Source: Streptomyces viridochromogenes
GTDB lineage: Bacteria; Actinomycetota; Actinomycetes; Streptomycetales; Streptomycetaceae
Assembly: GCF_001270495.1 (NCBI RefSeq)
Contig: NZ_LGUR01000041.1
Coordinates: 1 to 7,101 of the forward strand
Direction of reading: 5' to 3'
DNA length: 7,101 bases
In this document: piece after piece, positions 5,456-7,101 of the stretch
Numbering within the stretch: position 1 is the first letter of the stretch
How the letters are laid out: every line of letters begins with the position of its first letter
The notes under the pieces: generated by a model
Told to the model about the DNA's origin: nothing
Database searches by the model: none
The model's input: the letters and a program-made list of their open reading frames with translations, nothing else
Position numbers and translations under genes: made by a program

Positions 5456-6901
5456 CTAGAGAGCGAGACCGGTGAGGACCAACACCCGCTCGTAGGTGTA
5501 GTCGTCCATCGCGAACTTCACGCCCTCACGGCCCACGCCGGACTGCTTGGCACCGCCGTACGGCATCTGGTCGGCACGGTAGGAAGGGACGTCGCCGATG
5601 ACGACGCCGCCGACCTCAAGGGCGCGGTGCGCCCGGAAGGCGGTCTGGAGGTCGTGGGTGAACACGCCCGCCTGGAGGCCGTACTTGGACTCGTTGACGG
5701 CGGCGAAGGCGGCGGCCTCCCCGTCGGCCTTGTGCACGGTGAGGACGGGCCCGAAGACCTCCTCGCACGCGAGGGTGACGTCGGCCGGTACGTCGGTGAG
5801 GACGGTCGGCGCGTAGGAGGCGCCGTCGCGCTTGCCACCGGTGAGGAGGGCGGCCCCGGCGGCGACGGCTTCGTCCACCCAGCTCTCGACGCGCTTGGCG
5901 GCGTCCTCGCTGACCAGCGGGCCGACATCGGTCGCGTCGTCGTTCGGGTCACCGGTGACCTGGGCCTCGACGGCGGCGACGATGCGCGGCAGGAGCCGGT
6001 CGTAGACGGACGCGTCCGCGATCACCCGCTGCACCGAGATGCAGGACTGGCCGCCCTGGTAGTTGGAGAAGGTGGCGATGCGGGTCGCGGCCCAGTCGAG
6101 GTCCGCGTCGGAGGCGTAGTCGGCGAGCACGACCGCCGCGCCGTTGCCGCCCAGCTCCAGGGTGCAGTGCTTGCGCGGCACCGAATCCATGATCGCGTAG
6201 CCGACCTTCTCGGAGCCGGTGAAGGAGATCACGGGCAGGCGCGGGTCCTGGACCAGCGCGGGCATCCGGTCGTTCGGCACCGGGAGGATGCTCCAGGAGC
6301 CGGCCGGGAGGTCGGTCTCGGCGAGGAGCTCACCGATGACGAGCCCGGAGAGCGGCGTGGCCGGGGCGGGCTTCAGGATGATCGGCGCACCGGCGGCGAT
6401 GGCCGGGGCGATCTTGTGGGCGCACAGGTTCAGTGGGAAGTTGAAGGGCGCGATACCCAGGACGACCCCCTTGGGGAACCGCCGGGTGAGGGCGAGCCGC
6501 CCCTGACCACCGAGGTCGGTGTCGAGCCGCTGGGCCTCGCCGCCGTTGAACCGCCGGGCCTCCTCGGCCGCGAACCGGAAGACGGACACGGCACGGCCGA
6601 CTTCGCCGCGGGCCCACTTCATGGGCTTGCCGTTCTCGGCGGAGATCAGCCGGGCGATCTCCTCGGTGCGCTCGACGAGCCGCTTGCTGACGTGGTCGAG
6701 GGCGGCGGCCCGCACATGGGCGGGGGTCGCGGCGAAGTCGTCGCGGACGGCGTACGCGGCGGCCACGGCCTCCTCGGTCTGCGCGTCCGTCGGCACACTC
6801 ACCTTGCCGACGAGCCGCCCGTCCCACGGGGAGGTCACATCGAAGCTGTCCTCGCCGCTGACCTGGCGGCCGGCGAGCCAGAAGGCGTGGCTGGAAGTCA
6901 T
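5456..6901 (-). CDS. NAD(P)+-dependent aldehyde dehydrogenase
   Basis: This 481-residue soluble enzyme oxidises an aldehyde to its carboxylic acid. The full aldehyde dehydrogenase signature set is present: FNFPLN with Asn154, the LKPAP strand with cofactor-contacting Lys177, FTGS (227-230), LELGGNG with general base Glu249, GQSCISVQR with catalytic Cys287, and EEVFGPV with Glu381 and Phe383. GGQSCISVQRV and RFPKGVVLGIAPFNFPLN resemble the y4uC/F21-type branch related to lactaldehyde and phosphonate-aldehyde dehydrogenases; this is from memory and does not fix the substrate. The ATG at 6901 was chosen because it begins the conserved FWLAGRQV strand and has GGGAAA upstream. The frame stays open to 7081, but that extension is Pro/Thr-rich translation of repeat DNA. 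The gene converges on the GH3 gene across a terminator and forms its own unit. I see no convincing promoter, and no functional link to the sugar locus. Confidence 0.95.
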   Translation of the reverse strand: MTSSHAFWLAGRQVSGEDSFDVTSPWDGRLVGKVSVPTDAQTEEAVAAAYAVRDDFAATPAHVRAAALDHVSKRLVERTEEIARLISAENGKPMKWARGEVGRAVSVFRFAAEEARRFNGGEAQRLDTDLGGQGRLALTRRFPKGVVLGIAPFNFPLNLCAHKIAPAIAAGAPIILKPAPATPLSGLVIGELLAETDLPAGSWSILPVPNDRMPALVQDPRLPVISFTGSEKVGYAIMDSVPRKHCTLELGGNGAAVVLADYASDADLDWAATRIATFSNYQGGQSCISVQRVIADASVYDRLLPRIVAAVEAQVTGDPNDDATDVGPLVSEDAAKRVESWVDEAVAAGAALLTGGKRDGASYAPTVLTDVPADVTLACEEVFGPVLTVHKADGEAAAFAAVNESKYGLQAGVFTHDLQTAFRAHRALEVGGVVIGDVPSYRADQMPYGGAKQSGVGREGVKFAMDDYTYERVLVLTGLAL

Positions 6902-6906
6902 GTCGA

Positions 6907-6912
6907 TTTCCC
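6907..6912 (-). promoter_or_regulatory. Candidate ribosome binding site supporting the dehydrogenase ATG
   Basis: On the minus strand GGGAAA (6912-6907) lies five bases before the ATG at 6901. A second purine-rich site, AAGGG (6919-6915), is 13 bases away, rather far. Both precede this ATG, which supports it over the upstream in-frame start at 7081. Confidence 0.5.
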
Positions 6913-6926
6913 GGCCCTTCCGCGTT

Positions 6927-7037
6927 GGGGGTGTCCTGGTGTGTCGGGGTCCACGGTAGGGGCGTGGGGGCGCAGGGGTGTTTGTCCGGGGTGGAGTGGT
7001 GGGGGTGGGGGGTGTGCCGGTTTGGCGGGGTGGGTGG
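6927..7037 (+). other. G-tract-rich region upstream of the dehydrogenase gene
   Basis: The plus strand carries nine runs of at least three G, eight of them of four or more: 6927-6931, 6946-6949, 6959-6962, 6966-6970, 6975-6978, 6988-6991, 7001-7005, 7007-7012 and 7027-7030, plus a tenth of three at 7032-7034. The densest part (6959-6991) has loops of 3, 4 and 9 nt. The tracts are on the template strand for the dehydrogenase. There is no gene here. Quadruplex formation is possible but inferred. Confidence 0.5.
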
Positions 7038-7047
7038 CGCGGCCAAG

Positions 7048-7101
7048 GAATCCTCGCCCCCGCCGCCCCTACCCGTCCCATCCCTGGGGGCTGCCGCCCC
7101 C
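7048..7101. repeat. Partial Streptomyces-type intergenic repeat with C-rich hairpin
   Basis: A C-rich stretch ends in GGGGGC (7086-7091), a TGCC loop and GCCCCC (7096-7101), a perfect 6-bp hairpin running to the window edge. This hairpin, preceded by CGCCCCTACCCGTCCCATCC, matches my recollection of an interspersed element found many times in Streptomyces chromosomes, often after genes, where it may act as a terminator. It is probably truncated by the edge. Copy number cannot be checked from this window. Confidence 0.6.

Noticed and set aside
5456..6901. Aldehyde dehydrogenase as part of the sugar-utilisation pathway
   Set aside because: It is convergent, separated by a terminator, lacks the palindromic operator, and no sequence feature ties it to the importer or GH3 enzyme. 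Proximity alone is not evidence.
6902..7081. 60-residue N-terminal extension of the aldehyde dehydrogenase starting at 7081
   Set aside because: The extension is Pro/Thr/Arg-rich translation of the repeat and G-tract DNA, has no family counterpart, and the ATG at 6901 has an upstream purine-rich site and begins the conserved region.

Overview
The window looks like chromosomal DNA from a Streptomyces or close actinobacterial relative. GC is very high, codon third positions are almost all G or C, antisense frames stay open for long stretches, and the right edge carries a C-rich hairpin repeat of a kind I associate with Streptomyces intergenic DNA. There are four real protein-coding genes, one of them cut by the left edge. 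I found no RNA gene, CRISPR array, transposase or phage gene.

Left block (1-2141, minus strand): a carbohydrate ABC importer. A 554-residue lipoprotein solute-binding protein with a twin-arginine signal is followed by the N-terminal third of an LplB/YtcP-type permease. Stop and start share one base (TGATG). The second permease would be expected beyond the left edge. Centre (2142-2517): a 376-bp divergent control region with two identical 14-bp perfect palindromes (TCGAAGCGCTTCGA), one close to the inferred start of each divergent transcript. This is the arrangement expected for one LacI-family repressor controlling both directions, but no regulator gene lies in the window. Right of it (2518-5358, plus strand): a 946-residue cytoplasmic family 3 glycoside hydrolase (GH3). 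Its catalytic (alpha/beta) domain is interrupted by a three-repeat, fascin-like beta-trefoil, and it has an extra CBM6-like C-terminal domain.

The importer and hydrolase read as one catabolic unit. The lipoprotein captures an oligosaccharide or glycoside outside the cell, the permeases import it, and the GH3 enzyme, which has no signal peptide, splits it inside. The exact sugar cannot be read from the sequence; a beta-glucoside or beta-xyloside is most likely.

Far right (5456-6901, minus strand): an NAD(P)+-dependent aldehyde dehydrogenase convergent with the hydrolase and separated from it by a strong 17-bp-stem terminator. Nothing links it functionally to the sugar locus. The last 200 bp (6902-7101) hold its G-rich upstream region and the repeat.

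Most of this is an ordinary Streptomyces sugar-utilisation locus. The points that merit a second look are the GH3 domain architecture, the twin operators with accessory half-sites, and a local codon-usage dip at the end of the inserted domain.
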